A stretch of 64,000 nucleotides of DNA, from the NCBI GenBank assembly GCA_934045075.1, contig OW203726.1:15089037-15153036 (forward strand), in the 5' to 3' direction. Made by a program: the position numbers and the translations under genes. Positions 1-10,000 of this stretch are shown one piece after another. The notes under the pieces are model-generated. The model was given only the letters and a program-made list of their open reading frames with translations, ran no database searches and was not told where the DNA came from. Within the stretch, counting starts at the first letter, position 1; every line of letters begins with the position of its first letter. Origin of the DNA: Yponomeuta sedellus (lineage: Eukaryota; Arthropoda; Insecta; Lepidoptera; Yponomeutidae).

Positions 1-134
1 CCCGTGCTAAGGAATAAATTTAAAAACCTATTTAGAGGCCAAAAATTTCACCCATACCGGGATTCGAACCCGCAACCTCTGGCTATCCGTGCCAGAAATC
101 CGTGAAATTTTTGGCCTCTAAATAGGTTTTTAAA
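1..134 (-). repeat. Foldback tRNA-SINE, copy 1 (cut by window edge)
   Basis: The tail motif 'cccgtgctaagga' is at the left, so the copy is antisense. Arms at 19-49 and 104-134 are inverted copies of the family's AT-rich 3' body. Between them lies an antisense half of a tRNA-like sequence with a B-box (gattcgaacc). The left target-site duplication lies outside the window. Confidence 0.8.
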
Positions 135-372
135 CATACACACTCACAAACTTTCACCTTTATAATATTAGTGTGAAGTGTGATGTGATTCGCTGAACTG
201 TTTGTGTTTGCGAATTAAATGCACTCTTTTAGCACATTTTTTTGCTACTCGATAACAATAAAAAAAATATATGTTAAAGTACAGTCAACAGCAAGCCCAC
301 CACTACATGCATGCTCGCTATTTGGTCACATTAGGAGTAACTATAAAGTAAAAGTCAAAAGAATTTTCCATC
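135..372. other. Intergenic, no gene seen
   Basis: Bases 139-175 (cacaaactttcacctttata) resemble the outer part of the Helitron-like repeat at 46308-46490. The rest is AT-rich with no supportable feature. Confidence 0.4.
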
Positions 373-725
373 AATATCAACATTTTGATGTCCCCACTGC
401 CGGGGCACGGGTCTCTTCCTGCATCGCAGAAAGGTTAGGTCATACACCACCACGGGGGCCAAGTCCGGGTTGGTGGAGGATTTTAAGACAGTGGCGGGCC
501 TTACTGTCAGAATTATCAAGCCGCCCATAAGGCCTCTGACATGGCTTAAAGACTGCCATCACATGACAGCCAGCACCAACCGGCTTAGCGTGCTACTAAA
601 AAATGCCAAAAATGCCACAAACGGTAGTCACGGGACGGTCACCCATGCTGTATTTGACCACGCCTGTCGTTGCTTAACGCAAGTGATTGATTCCAATCAC
701 TCGGTTCGACTAGGACACGCGCGCC
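373..725 (-). repeat. 5S-headed SINE, copy 1
   Basis: Antisense full-length-like copy. It begins with the 3' end (ccccactgccggggca) and ends with the 5' head (cactcggttcgactagg). Open frames in this interval are shadows of the SINE. Confidence 0.8.
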
Positions 726-774
726 AAAATAATTTTATTCTTTATAAAAACAACATGTTTACTTAATCGTCAAA

Positions 775-1300
775 GCTGTAGGCCAGTCATATGTTACATT
801 CGAAATAGACATAATTGCGGTAAACTTGTACTTTTGGTATGTTGTTTGGGTCTATCTAGATAGTATTTATCCAGATTTGCAGCAGTCTGAAATTCTCACA
901 GTTCCTATTTTCCAACATTTTGAGAAAAATAGTGAACATTGGGAACCTTGTATCGTGTGACCTATTAGACCTACACAATTGAATTAGGGCTCCAACTGTC
1001 AGGAATTTTGTATTCTTTAAAACAGTAATAGTGACCTTTGTCGTCAGAGCCTTCCAATGTCGTTTTTCGGCACAAAATTAAAAAAAAGAGAATAATAATA
1101 ATAATAATATTTATTTCCAGAACAAATCCAATCCGAAAAACAATTGTGGTTTTTCAGCAACTACTGAGCGCGCCAGAATTTCAAACTGCGCCAAATCTGG
1201 ATAAATACTATCTAGATATATCCAAACAACATACGAAAAGTGCAAGTTTACCGCAATTATGTCTATTTCAACCTTTTTATTTGTACGATATGACTGGCTT
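775..1300. repeat. Diverged inverted repeat with open frame in both arms
   Basis: Bases 775-895 and the reverse complement of about 1178-1300 are clearly related over about 120 bp. Both arms stay open in the same frame, with the shared peptide EIDIIAVNL then YLDSIYPDL. The spacer at 1093-1110 is an (ATA)n run. I do not recognise the family. It may be an unknown transposon coding fragment. Confidence 0.5.
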
Positions 1301-1739
1301 ACTGTTAGTTTCACAAATTATAGATCATGTGGAGAAGAAATCAACAAAGACCGCAAAGCATAGAATGCAAAGGCCGCCTAGCTGATTAGATTTAGTTTCC
1401 CGTTTCTTTTAGAATGCATGCATGCACAAAATCACGCCTGTATCCCAGCGGCGACTCGTTTTTTTTTAGAAATCACATTAGAATCGTAAAACAGTAAAAT
1501 TTTTAACCTCACAGAGGCCGGTTATGGCATCACAAAGTATGAAGCCTGATAAGTAATTAAATGATACGCAATTATAAAATTTGGTGAGCCCACCCAAACC
1601 AGCATTGAAATTATTTAGTCAGCATAATAAATCCGCAAAATAATTACTTGGTCAGCAAGATTTTATGATTGATCAGCAGAGAAAACATGTCTATATGCAT
1701 TATATTTAATTGGTATGCACATTTTAAACATGGTAAGCA
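1301..1739. other. AT-rich intergenic, no gene seen
   Basis: Contains a short fragment near 1419-1445 (atcacgcctgtatcccag) shared with the repeats at 37608 and 10690. Nothing else is supportable. Confidence 0.4.
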
Positions 1740-2075
1740 AAATAACTAATTGGATTGCGTTTTGTTGAAACTAGTTTTGACTGCTAAAATCAGTCAAAAG
1801 TACTTTTGTCCAAAGCTTATATTTGAAATACCAAATGGTAAAAATACCTAAAATGATGCATCGCTCAATCTGCGACAGCAAAAATATAGGTGCGACGAAG
1901 CGCGTAGCGTAGCGGAGCGCGAAGGAGCGTGTTAGGTTGAACATGTAAGACCGAAAACCAACTCGACATTGTTGGATACATATTAGAATTTTATTTTATT
2001 TTTCTGCAGTCAAAACTAGTTTTGACTGATTTTAGCAGTCAAAACTAGTTTTCACCGTTTAAGAGTTTTGACTGT
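1740..2075. repeat. Foldback/MITE-like repeat with CTAGTTTTGACTG arms
   Basis: Arms at about 1766-1800 (aaactagttttgactgctaa) and 2008-2060 are inverted copies built from 'agtcaaaactagttttgact' units. The interior has a GC-rich stretch of short GCG-containing words at 1892-1930. No coding capacity is seen, so it is a non-autonomous element of unknown family. Confidence 0.5.
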
Positions 2076-2717
2076 AACATATATATGCAAGCACGTGATT
2101 GGTTTGGCGATTCGCTTAAAGTATGTTCCCCCACTTGAAGCTACAAATATTCCCATAGGGGAAAAAAGGTATTTGTGCTACGTTTATATTCAGCACAAAA
2201 TGAATTATTTTGCTTCCTCTCTGAAATAAAACATTAACAGCTTATGGCTGCTTATATAATTAATATGCAGTACAAAAATAATTACAGCCATCCAGAATGA
2301 CATAAATTGCTGATTGATTTTGAAATGTTTGCTGGCCATGAGTTGCTGACCAATTAGCTATTTCTGCTGACAGATAATATTTTTCTTCTGTCAAAAATAC
2401 TAATACTATGCTAACCATTAAAATAACACCCATGATGAATTAACAGGTATATCGGATGTTAGGCAGGTGTACTTTCCAAAGCTTTCCAAACACTTTCCAA
2501 TGGCCACACACTACCTATTTGACAACAGACGTTATTCCCAAAAGAAAATCAAATAAATAACAAGGCTTAGTAAATATCGAGTTACAAAGTCGTACACTTC
2601 GTTTGTGTATTTTCGCAGAAAAGCATCGAGCATCTTAAAACAAACACATCTTTACAAGGAGCTTAAAAAAAACTGATAAAGTACGTGTTGGGCTACGCAC
2701 TGTGTAGAGTTTCATAG
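2076..2717. other. AT-rich intergenic, no gene seen
   Basis: No splice-bounded open frame, tRNA-like box or repeat end recognised. Confidence 0.4.
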
Positions 2718-2729
2718 AAGAAAGAGTTT

Positions 2730-2813
2730 CATATTCTTTTTTTAATGCACTAACCCATGCTAAGGACAATTTTAAAAATCTATTTGGATTTTTTAGCCTC
2801 TAAATAGGTTTTA
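2730..2813 (-). repeat. Foldback tRNA-SINE, minimal copy 2
   Basis: Only the tail and collapsed foldback arms remain. Imperfect 12-bp duplications flank it: AAGAAAGAGTTT at 2718-2729 and AAGAAGGAGTTT at 2814-2825, with one mismatch. Confidence 0.7.
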
Positions 2814-2854
2814 AAGAAGGAGTTTTTATATTTTTTACAGAATAAATAATAAAT

Positions 2855-3050
2855 ATTAAATATTCATGGAGATATTACACAGATCTCGTTAGCCCTATAC
2901 TAAGTACAACTAAATGACTTGTGTTATAGGTGCTGACTCGACGATATATTTAATACAATAAATACATAGATAACATCCAAGACCCGAGACAAACTAGAAA
3001 AGATCGTTTCCTAGTTTGACCCGGCCGGGAATCGAACCCGAGACCTTCGG
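2855..3050 (-). repeat. tRNA-headed SINE, family D, copy 1
   Basis: Antisense copy of the element at 48898-49135. The tRNA-like end holds 'gggaatcgaacccgagacc' (B-box complement), followed by the shared body 'acaagtcatttagttgta' read on the opposite strand. Confidence 0.75.
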
Positions 3051-3702
3051 ATATAATTTGTTTCACGCTAAAATCTATTTAGCCGTGAGAGGGGTGGGAG
3101 CGGTAAAGGAAGATCCATATCAACAAACTTTGACCAAATTGAGGTCGAATGGCAAGTTAAAACGGACGAAAGCTGGGGGTGTATCTTTACCAACAAACGA
3201 CTAATGAATGTTGGTAAAGATACAGAACATTTATGTTAATATTTATGAAAATTTATGTTCTGTGGGTAAAGAGCAAGGGGTTTGTCGGAATCAAGGCCAG
3301 TGGCAAACCTGGACATTGTCACTCTGTGTACGTTCCGTGCGATGAAAACATGAAACGTTACTGTCTACTGCGCGCTAAGGACTTTAATAATTTCGCAACC
3401 TTAAATAATAATGTTATGCCAACATGTAACGGGTAAAAAAGTAAACTAAAAAAAATATTGCTACTATCAGTTATATTACGAGTGTAAGAGTGTAATACTT
3501 ATACTCGTAGAACATGTACTACTTCATTATAGCGCGGAGTCTCCCAAAAAAAGCCAAAGGATTTCGTTTGAACGAATACGTAACAATACTGTGGAACATT
3601 GTTTTTTACAAAATTTTATTTCAATTACAATATAGGTTTTATGTTTAGTTCCGTTTTTATAATAATAGTGTAAGTAGTGAAATATCTATATATGTCGTTA
3701 TC
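3051..3702. other. Unassigned stretch with two small hairpins
   Basis: A hairpin at 3179-3223 has arms gtatctttaccaaca and tgttggtaaagatac. An imperfect fold follows around atttatgtt repeats. Short open frames occur on the + strand but have no recognisable domain or splice context. Confidence 0.35.
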
Positions 3703-3743
3703 GTTATCAACCCTTGTATGTCCCCACTGCTGGGGCATGGGTC
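3703..3743 (-). repeat. 5S-headed SINE, 3' end fragment
   Basis: Only 'caacccttgtatgtcccc' and the adjacent 'actgctggggcatgggtc' remain. The SINE breaks off at 3743. Confidence 0.65.
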
Positions 3744-3787
3744 AGTTAGTTTTTAACCTTGTTCAAGCATAAATAACCTTAGATTAT

Positions 3788-3935
3788 TACACTATTTTTA
3801 TTTTTAATGCACTAACCCGTGCTAAGGAACAAATTTAAAAACCTATTTAGAGGCTAAAAATTTCACGGATAGCCAGAGGTTGCGGGTTCGAATCCCGGCA
3901 TGGGTGAAATTTTTAGCCTCTAAATAGGTTTTTAA
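3788..3935 (-). repeat. Foldback tRNA-SINE, copy 3
   Basis: Perfect 12-bp duplications ACCTTAGATTAT lie at 3776-3787 and 3936-3947. Tail (cactaacccgtgctaagga) at left. Arms of about 30 bp enclose the 3' half of the tRNA-like sequence (gggttcgaatcccgg). Confidence 0.9.
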
Positions 3936-4122
3936 ACCTTAGATTATGTTAGTACGATTTATGGAGTAGATAATTTAGTTAAATGTCGCTGTCATTTTTA
4001 ACTATTCGTTTTAATGGAGATAGAGCCACGAGAACGCAGAGTGCCCTCCGGATTTCAGGCCATTTTTCATCCTTAGTGACGTAATCACTTATCAACTCTC
4101 AGCTTTTTATGACTAGGATAAT

Positions 4123-4390
4123 TTTTTGGGTTCTGTTTCTCAAGCGGAAAAAACGGAACCCTTAGGGTCCCTTTTACAGGCGTCTGCCTGTCGAAATATT
4201 TTTTTATTCAAGATCGCATTGGAACATTCGCGTTGAAATTGATTTGAAATAATCAAGCGTGCAATCTCTTGATGCTACGAAAAAAATTAAAATTGTAAGC
4301 CAAAGAATCTCGTATTTAAAGAAACGGCAAGGGAACTCTTAGGGGAATTAATTCCTTTACGGTACCTCCATTTGACCTAGAATCATGATA
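4123..4390 (+). repeat. Diverged 'gggttccgt...cttggccgg' repeat fragment
   Basis: Starts 'tgggttctgtttctcaagcg', then 'aaaaaacggaacccttaggg', matching the start of the repeat duplicated at 57393-58482. The 3' end is missing. Confidence 0.55.
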
Positions 4391-4401
4391 TGATACGATA
4401 C

Positions 4402-4767
4402 AATATCAACCCTTGCATGTCCCCGCTGCTGGGGCATGGGTCTCTTCCGACATCGCAGGAAGTTTAGACCATACTCCACCACGGGGGCCAAGTCCGGGTT
4501 GGTGGAGGAATGTAAGACAGTGACGGGCCTTACTGTCAGAAGTTATCAAGTCGCCCATAAGGCCTCTGACATGGCTTAACGACTGCCATTACATGACAGC
4601 CGGCACCAACGGCTTAACGTGCTTTGCAAAGCACGGAAGCGCTCGGAAAAATGCCACTAGCGGTAGTCACGGGACGGTCACCCATCCTGCTTCTGACCGC
4701 GCCTGTTGTTGCTTAACTCAAGTGATTGATTCCAATCACTCGGTTTGCCTAGGCCACGACCGCTTCA
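4402..4767 (-). repeat. 5S-headed SINE, copy 2
   Basis: Antisense near-full copy running from 'caacccttgcatgtcccc' to 'ctaggccacgaccgctt'. Confidence 0.85.
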
Positions 4768-5388
4768 TAATAACATTTTTTTATGTAGCATAATAACATA
4801 ATTGTATTTTACACAAACAGTTTAGTAGAGGGAATTTCTCGGTAAAGTGTCGTTATGTAATACTTAGTAGCTGGGGTTTGGAGTTTCAATATATTCAGCG
4901 ACTTCTTCATGCCGGCAGATCATTATCATCACCATAATCAGCCGGTGTCAGTCCACTGCTGGACGTAGGCTTCTCCCAAGATACGCCACCGAGTCCGATC
5001 TCCGGCTCTCCTCTTCCTGTCACTGCCCACAGTTTTGTGAATGGTGTCGCTCCCCCTGGTCACAGGAGGTCCTACGCTGCGTTTGTCGATTCGGGGTCTC
5101 ACCTCAAGAACCAGTCTACCCCGACGGTTATCTGTCCTGCGGCGAATAACTGTATCAAAATCTGCGCAGTCAGGATAAGTTCGCGATGGAAATACCTATA
5201 AAAGCATTTTTTATTGTTTGTTAATTTGACTCAACTAATATCCGAAGAATCACATTCATCGTTCCCCACCAATACCCCAAAATTCGCCCATGCGAATTAA
5301 AAATTATGACTTTAGTAAAAGTTATGCTTAAGCTATTTGTCGGGCATCATACCACTAAGTACATAGAAAATATAAACATTTGTTAAGC

Positions 5389-5442
5389 GTGGCGAAGTAT
5401 CTACATAAGTATAGGTACATGTATAGATACCTACTTCGCCAC
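5389..5442. repeat. Hairpin inside the large inverted repeat
   Basis: Arms gtggcgaagtatctac (from 5389) and gatacctacttcgccac (to 5442) around an AT-rich loop of about 20 bases. Confidence 0.8.
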
Positions 5443-5483
5443 TTTGCGATGTCATCAGTGGCTAGAAATTATGTATCACACCT

Positions 5484-5612
5484 CCAATACCATTTGTGGC
5501 TAGACTAGAGATAATTAACATTGAAATCATTGTTTGCAATAACATATATATATATATTGCAAACAATGATTTCAATGTTAATTATCTCTAGTCTAGCCAC
5601 ACATGGTATTGG
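5484..5612. repeat. 58-bp-arm cruciform with TA loop
   Basis: Arms 5484-5541 and 5555-5612 are reverse complements with about one mismatch, separated by 13 bases of TA repeat. It lies within the spacer of the larger inverted repeat. Confidence 0.9.
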
Positions 5613-5633
5613 ATATATATATATATTGGTATT

Positions 5634-5670
<37 letters not shown>
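5613..5670. repeat. (TA)n microsatellite
   Basis: TA tracts at about 5614-5627 and 5637-5670 separated by 'ttggtattgga', abutting the right arm of the large inverted repeat. Confidence 0.9.
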
Positions 5671-5673
<3 letters not shown>

Positions 5674-5963
5674 TGACTGCGCAGATTTTGATACAGTTAT
5701 TCGCCGCAGGACAGATAACCGTCGGGGTAGACTGGTTAGACCCCGAATCGACAAACGCAGCGTAGGACCTCCTGTGACCAGGGGGAGCGACACCATTCAC
5801 AAAACTGTGGGCAGTGGCAGGAAGAGGAGAGCCGGAGATCGGACTCGGTGGCGTATCTTGGGAGAAGCCTACGTCCAGCAGTGGACTGACACCGGCTGAT
5901 TATGGTGATGATAATGATCTGCCGGCATGAAGAAGTCGCTGAATATATTGAAACTCCAAACCC

Positions 5964-5965
<2 letters not shown>

Positions 5966-6051
<86 letters not shown>
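5966..6051. repeat. (TA)n microsatellite, ~43 units
   Basis: Uninterrupted TA dinucleotide run directly after the right arm of the large inverted repeat. Confidence 0.95.
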
Positions 6052-6055
<4 letters not shown>

Positions 6056-6360
6056 TTAAGCCTTCTCTCAGACTAAATTAGATGTATATTAATATTTTAT
6101 TGTCATAGTGGCAGGTGACACATAGGAAATCTAGGCGCAATTTTATGTTTATAAATGGATATTAATATAAAATCAATCAAAAATTCATGATGAACCAGCA
6201 ATAAGGTGACCGCTAATTAAGTAATTACGGAGCCAGATTACCTACTACAATCTTTTAACTCATAATACATATACGTATGTACACATATTGTCAAGATGTA
6301 CTTGACTGTGTTTAATTTATATATAATACAAAATAATAATAATAACAGTTACTTACATTT

Positions 6361-6680
6361 GCGAATTTGTAGTCGCAATACCACACTCTCCGCAAGTATT
6401 GCCTAGTCTTTCCTGTGGGCTAGGCCGATTAAGCTGTCAGGATAGTATAGGTAGACCTATACTATCCTGATATATATGTATAGGCCTAGCCCACAGGAAA
6501 GACTAGGCTTACCCTGGTGTAGGCTTACCCAGCACCTATGCTGGGTAAGCCTACACCATCTGAAACCATGTCCCAGGCACTACAGCGTCCGCGTGATCCC
6601 TTCACCCATCTAGTGTGAGTAATTACGCCACTGGACTTTGTATAAATCATGTCATTACGTAAATGCAGATGTATATACCC
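6361..6680 (+). repeat. SINE fragment, family F, with hairpin insertion
   Basis: Matches the body of the element at 49150-49530: 'cctgtgggct', 'cctacaccatct' and 'gtcccaggcactaca' occur in the same order. Between the first two blocks it carries extra palindromic sequence that is absent from the other copy. Confidence 0.7.
6401..6558. repeat. Nested perfect hairpins
   Basis: Arms 6401-6426 and 6483-6508 pair 26/26. Inside them, 6438-6452 pairs with 6455-6469 (15/15). A second hairpin pairs 6515-6534 with 6539-6558 (20/20) around a 4-base loop. Confidence 0.95.
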
Positions 6681-7237
6681 TATGACAAATCGATTGAGAT
6701 GTTATTTGTCAAAATCTGACGATTGCTTAAGGAGCTATGACGGAACATAGAATCGGCGATACATACATACATATATACCAGCCAAATACATTACGCTCCT
6801 TTTGGGCTTCACCACAGTCATGTAAAAAGCATTATTCTCGCTAGTTACGTATCGTGGATTGGAACGTTTCTGCGTAACACGGTCCAAATGGTCTATGTTA
6901 AATAGACTCGCATAACAATTATGCATGTTTCGGACGCGAAATCGGAACAAAACCGCAGTAGTGCCAGCAGTGGAGAGCTATCACTGGCCAGCTGACCTAG
7001 CAGCGAGGTGCACTGATGGCTATCTATAGATTTATTAGGCCATTACCGTGATACATTTGTGAATTTCGCCCGGGAGTATAGCGCGCGCCGAGCCCCGTTT
7101 TTAGTCTAGGCTTTTTTGATGCTATTGATTTCCTGAGTCTGTTTTACTTTAGCCACACCGTATTGTCAGTTCTTAATATTTGTTCGAGTAATAGACTTTC
7201 GCTCGCTCGTTAGAACCCGCTCGCTTGCGCTCGCTAG
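6681..7237. other. Intergenic, no gene seen
   Basis: Contains a short run of CGCTCG words at 7195-7236 just before a SINE. No coding or RNA feature is supportable. Confidence 0.4.
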
Positions 7238-7238
7238 A

Positions 7239-7447
7239 AGCGCTCGTGGCCTAGGCGAACAGTCAACAGTCAGGTGCAGGATGGGTGACCGTCCCGTGAC
7301 TACCGCTAGTGGCATTTTTCCTAGCGCTTCCGTGCTTCGCAAGGCGCGTTAAGCCACTGGTAGCGGCTGTAATGCAATGGCAGTCGTTAAACCATGTCAG
7401 AGGCCTTATGAGCGGCTTGAAAACTTCTGACAGTAAGCCCGTACAGT
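7239..7447 (+). repeat. 5S-headed SINE, copy 3 (truncated)
   Basis: Begins with 'agcgctcgtggcctaggcg', lacks the piece between 'cgaac' and 'cagtcaggtg', and breaks off after the 'acttctgacagtaag' block. Confidence 0.8.
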
Positions 7448-7904
7448 AAATTCATGAAGCCAGAGAAATAAGGGTAGATCATGACTATATTACTGCAATA
7501 GTCACTGGTTTGTGTTAAATTGCCACGCGTCTCCGCGGATTCGCATATCAAACCGATACGAAATGGTATCCCTGTTTGCTTTGTAGTATATACAATTCTA
7601 TAGAGCACAACCATGCGTTTCTGCCAGTACTCAAACGCATACTCTCCCACCATCATTAGGCTACATGCCACTGTACGTTGCATTATAGTGCCCCGACAAC
7701 ATTCTCTTAACACTAATGAGCCGAATAACGGCCTAGGTATAGCTGACCGCACGTCACCCTTAAATCCGTGCACTCAAATCGGTTACAGTTACGGGTGACT
7801 ATGCAATTAAAATGTAAAGGTACACATGCTGTTTAACTAATGTCATAGTTGCTCCTCGTCGTATTGTTGATTAAACTACAATATATAAATATATGTATAG
7901 TATA
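7448..7904. other. Unassigned stretch
   Basis: Open on both strands for about 100 codons, but without a recognisable motif or splice signals. The longest frame runs into the neighbouring SINE. Confidence 0.35.
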
Positions 7905-8066
7905 AAAATTAATCGGTGAATGTGTTAGTAAGCGCAAATCTCGAGAGCAGCTGAACCGATTTCGCTAATTCTTTTTTTTATATTCCTTGAAGCACGAGGA
8001 TGGTTCTTACGGAGAGTAAAATAAAGAATCGACTGTTAGGCGGTACGGAGTTCGCTGGGTCGGCTG
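7905..8066 (+). repeat. Helitron-like non-autonomous repeat, copy 1
   Basis: Shared with 16925-17090 and 17100-17275: 'gcgcaaatctcgagagcagc', 'gaggatggttcttacggag', 'cgactgttaggcggtacg', then 'ttcgctgggtc'. This copy ends 'cggctgat' instead of 'cagctagt'. Confidence 0.7.
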
Positions 8067-8321
8067 ATATAATATCTATAAAAAAAGAGTTATTAAATAT
8101 TTTAATACAGGAGAAAAAAGACAAACCTAGATATGAAACATTTGCGAACTATTCTTTCAGAATCGTGTAGTGAATAGGTACGTGGAATAAACTACCAGAG
8201 ACAGTATCAGCGCTCCTTCAGTGAACTCATTTAAATCCGACTAGATAAACATTTAACAACTGCACGGAAGTTTTATACACGCATCAGCTTAAAGCTGCTT
8301 TTGTATTAACTAATAATATGA

Positions 8322-8717
8322 AGCGCTCGTGGCCTAGGCGAACCGAGTGATTGGAATCAATCACTTGATTACATTATTTGTACGTAATACAGAGAATATT
8401 GTAAAGAGGTTCGAAGTTTCGGTCAGGTACAGGGTGGGTGAGCGTCCCGTGACTACCGCTAGTGGCATTTTTCCAAGCGCTTCCGTGCTTCGTAAGGCAC
8501 GTTAAGCCGTTGGTGCCGGCTGTCATATAATGGCAGTCGTTAAGCGAAGTCAGAGGCCTTATGGGCGGCTTGATAACTTCTGACAGTAAGGCCCGCCACT
8601 GTCTTACAATCCTCTACCAACCCGGACTTTGCCCCCGCGGTGGAGTATGGCCTAATCTTCCTGCGATGCAGGAAGAGAGCCGTGCCCCAGCAGTGGGGAC
8701 ATACAAGGGTTGATAAC
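8322..8717 (+). repeat. 5S-headed SINE, copy 4, mosaic with tRNA-SINE
   Basis: Head and tail are the usual 5S-headed SINE. The 5S-like segment at about 8368-8421 is replaced by 'tacgtaatacagagaatatt' and 'gtaaagaggttcgaagtttc', which belong to the leader of the foldback tRNA-SINE. The SINE resumes at 'cggtcaggtacaggg'. Confidence 0.85.
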
Positions 8718-9214
8718 GAAGTGCAAGGAAGTGATTAACACGCATCAGCTAAAAGCTGTTTCTGTATAAACTAATAATAATAAATTGATTTGAATCAGCT
8801 AGTAGAGTAGTTATACTTCAGGTTTCCGCACTTAGTCTCGAGACTTTTCGAGACTGTTGAAGAGAGCCTACCTTGCTGTCTGCAATTAGATTCAATTTGA
8901 TTCGAATATCCATTTCCTGCCTCGTAGGGCGCGGGGTATCACGTCTGATTACCATACGATTCCCAATGGGGGCCGTACATTTGTACAAATGGCTATAGTC
9001 TGGACGTAATTCCATGTTTGTGATGCCCTTGCCTTGTTACAGGGTATTCTGTTCGGGGACAGGATAAGTGATTGTGTTTAGTAAGACTGAGAGATCGGAC
9101 CTTTTACTTTCTTAATACGATGTTTATAATAATTGTTGTAACTATTTCATTTTATATATTTAGGTTTACACAAAACATTTACGACTTGACCCACTTGGCG
9201 GTGTATGCAAAAAG
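8718..9214. other. Intergenic with SINE E fragment
   Basis: Bases 9013-9066 (gtttgtgatgcccttgcctt) resemble the body of the tRNA-headed SINE at 22205-22425. No gene is seen. Confidence 0.4.
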
Positions 9215-9260
9215 AGACCTGTGCCCCAGCAGTGGGGGCATACAAAGGGTTGATATCAAT
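9215..9260 (+). repeat. 5S-headed SINE, 3' end fragment
   Basis: Only 'gtgccccagcagtggggg' and 'catacaaagggttgatatc' remain. Confidence 0.7.
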
Positions 9261-9864
9261 ATCATCAATGAGGTTTACATAATATGGGTACAGTTTAAGT
9301 GGATTCGGAACTCCTTAAAACATAACTTTGTCTAGGATACCAAGGATCTAGTCTATGGGCCAGTTTCTAAATTAAGAATTTCGCTAAGTAAAAAGTTAAC
9401 AGTAGCCGTCTCCTCGAATTTCTCAGAAAAAAGCGTGACATAACGTTACGTTTAGATAGATAAAAAAAATACTGTACTTTGTACTTTATTGTACACATAA
9501 AAAAAAAGAAAGCACAAAATTATAAAAATAAAAAAAAAATTGTACGTACATATTCTTTATTGTACACCAGAGCACACGATATAAAAACCATGGAAATATA
9601 CAAAGCGCGTTTGGCGGTCTTATATAGCTAAAAGTTAGTAATTTCATTTAGACCAACTCGACGTTAAGTGTATGATTGGTTTAATGTTAGATAGTGAATA
9701 TAGTGAAATGTTTAGATAGATAGAGAACACTTTATTGCATAACAAGAACAATTTTTTTTTAAAATTTTTTTGGAAAATTTTAGTCCAAATATTTCTTTGT
9801 CGAAGTCTTAATATCTTATCTTTTGGGGTGGACACAAGGAGCCTCTACGAACGACGTACTCACT
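9261..9864. other. AT-rich intergenic, no gene seen
   Basis: Homopolymer-rich, with LINE-3'-end-like words (ctttattgcataacaagaac). Nothing else is supportable. Confidence 0.4.
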
Positions 9865-10000
9865 AAGCCTGTACGTCTGGCGTACCCTGGGCATAGACCT
9901 CTCCCAAGACACGCCACTGAGCCCGATCTTCGGCTCTCCTCTTCCAGTCACTGCCCACCTCTTTGCGAATATCCTCGCTCCAACTGATTGGCAAATCCTT
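9865..10000 (-). repeat. LINE reverse-transcriptase C-terminal fragment
   Basis: The reverse strand matches the arms of the 4872-5964 inverted repeat in its core: 'agatcgggctcagtggcgtg', 'cttgggagaggtctatgccc'. It is truncated and diverged. Confidence 0.6.

Larger units (their letters stand above)
4872..5964. repeat. Large inverted repeat with ~0.3-kb arms made of LINE 3' end
   Basis: Left arm 4872-5175 and right arm 5671-5964 are near-exact reverse complements. They differ mainly by a short insertion (ctcaagaacc) in the left arm. The right arm on the + strand reads as a LINE reverse-transcriptase C-terminus (RRAGDRTRWR, then GEAYVQQW), a type common in lepidopteran non-LTR elements. The spacer holds two more cruciforms and TA repeats. 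Confidence 0.85.

Noticed and set aside
7387..7773. 128-codon open frame on the - strand
   Set aside because: Its C-terminal part is antisense SINE sequence, and the rest has no motif, conserved domain or splice support.
8818..9015. 65-codon frame on the - strand (MELRPDYSHLYKCTAPIGNR)
   Set aside because: Starts beside a SINE fragment, has no recognised family and only a weak donor. Not enough support.
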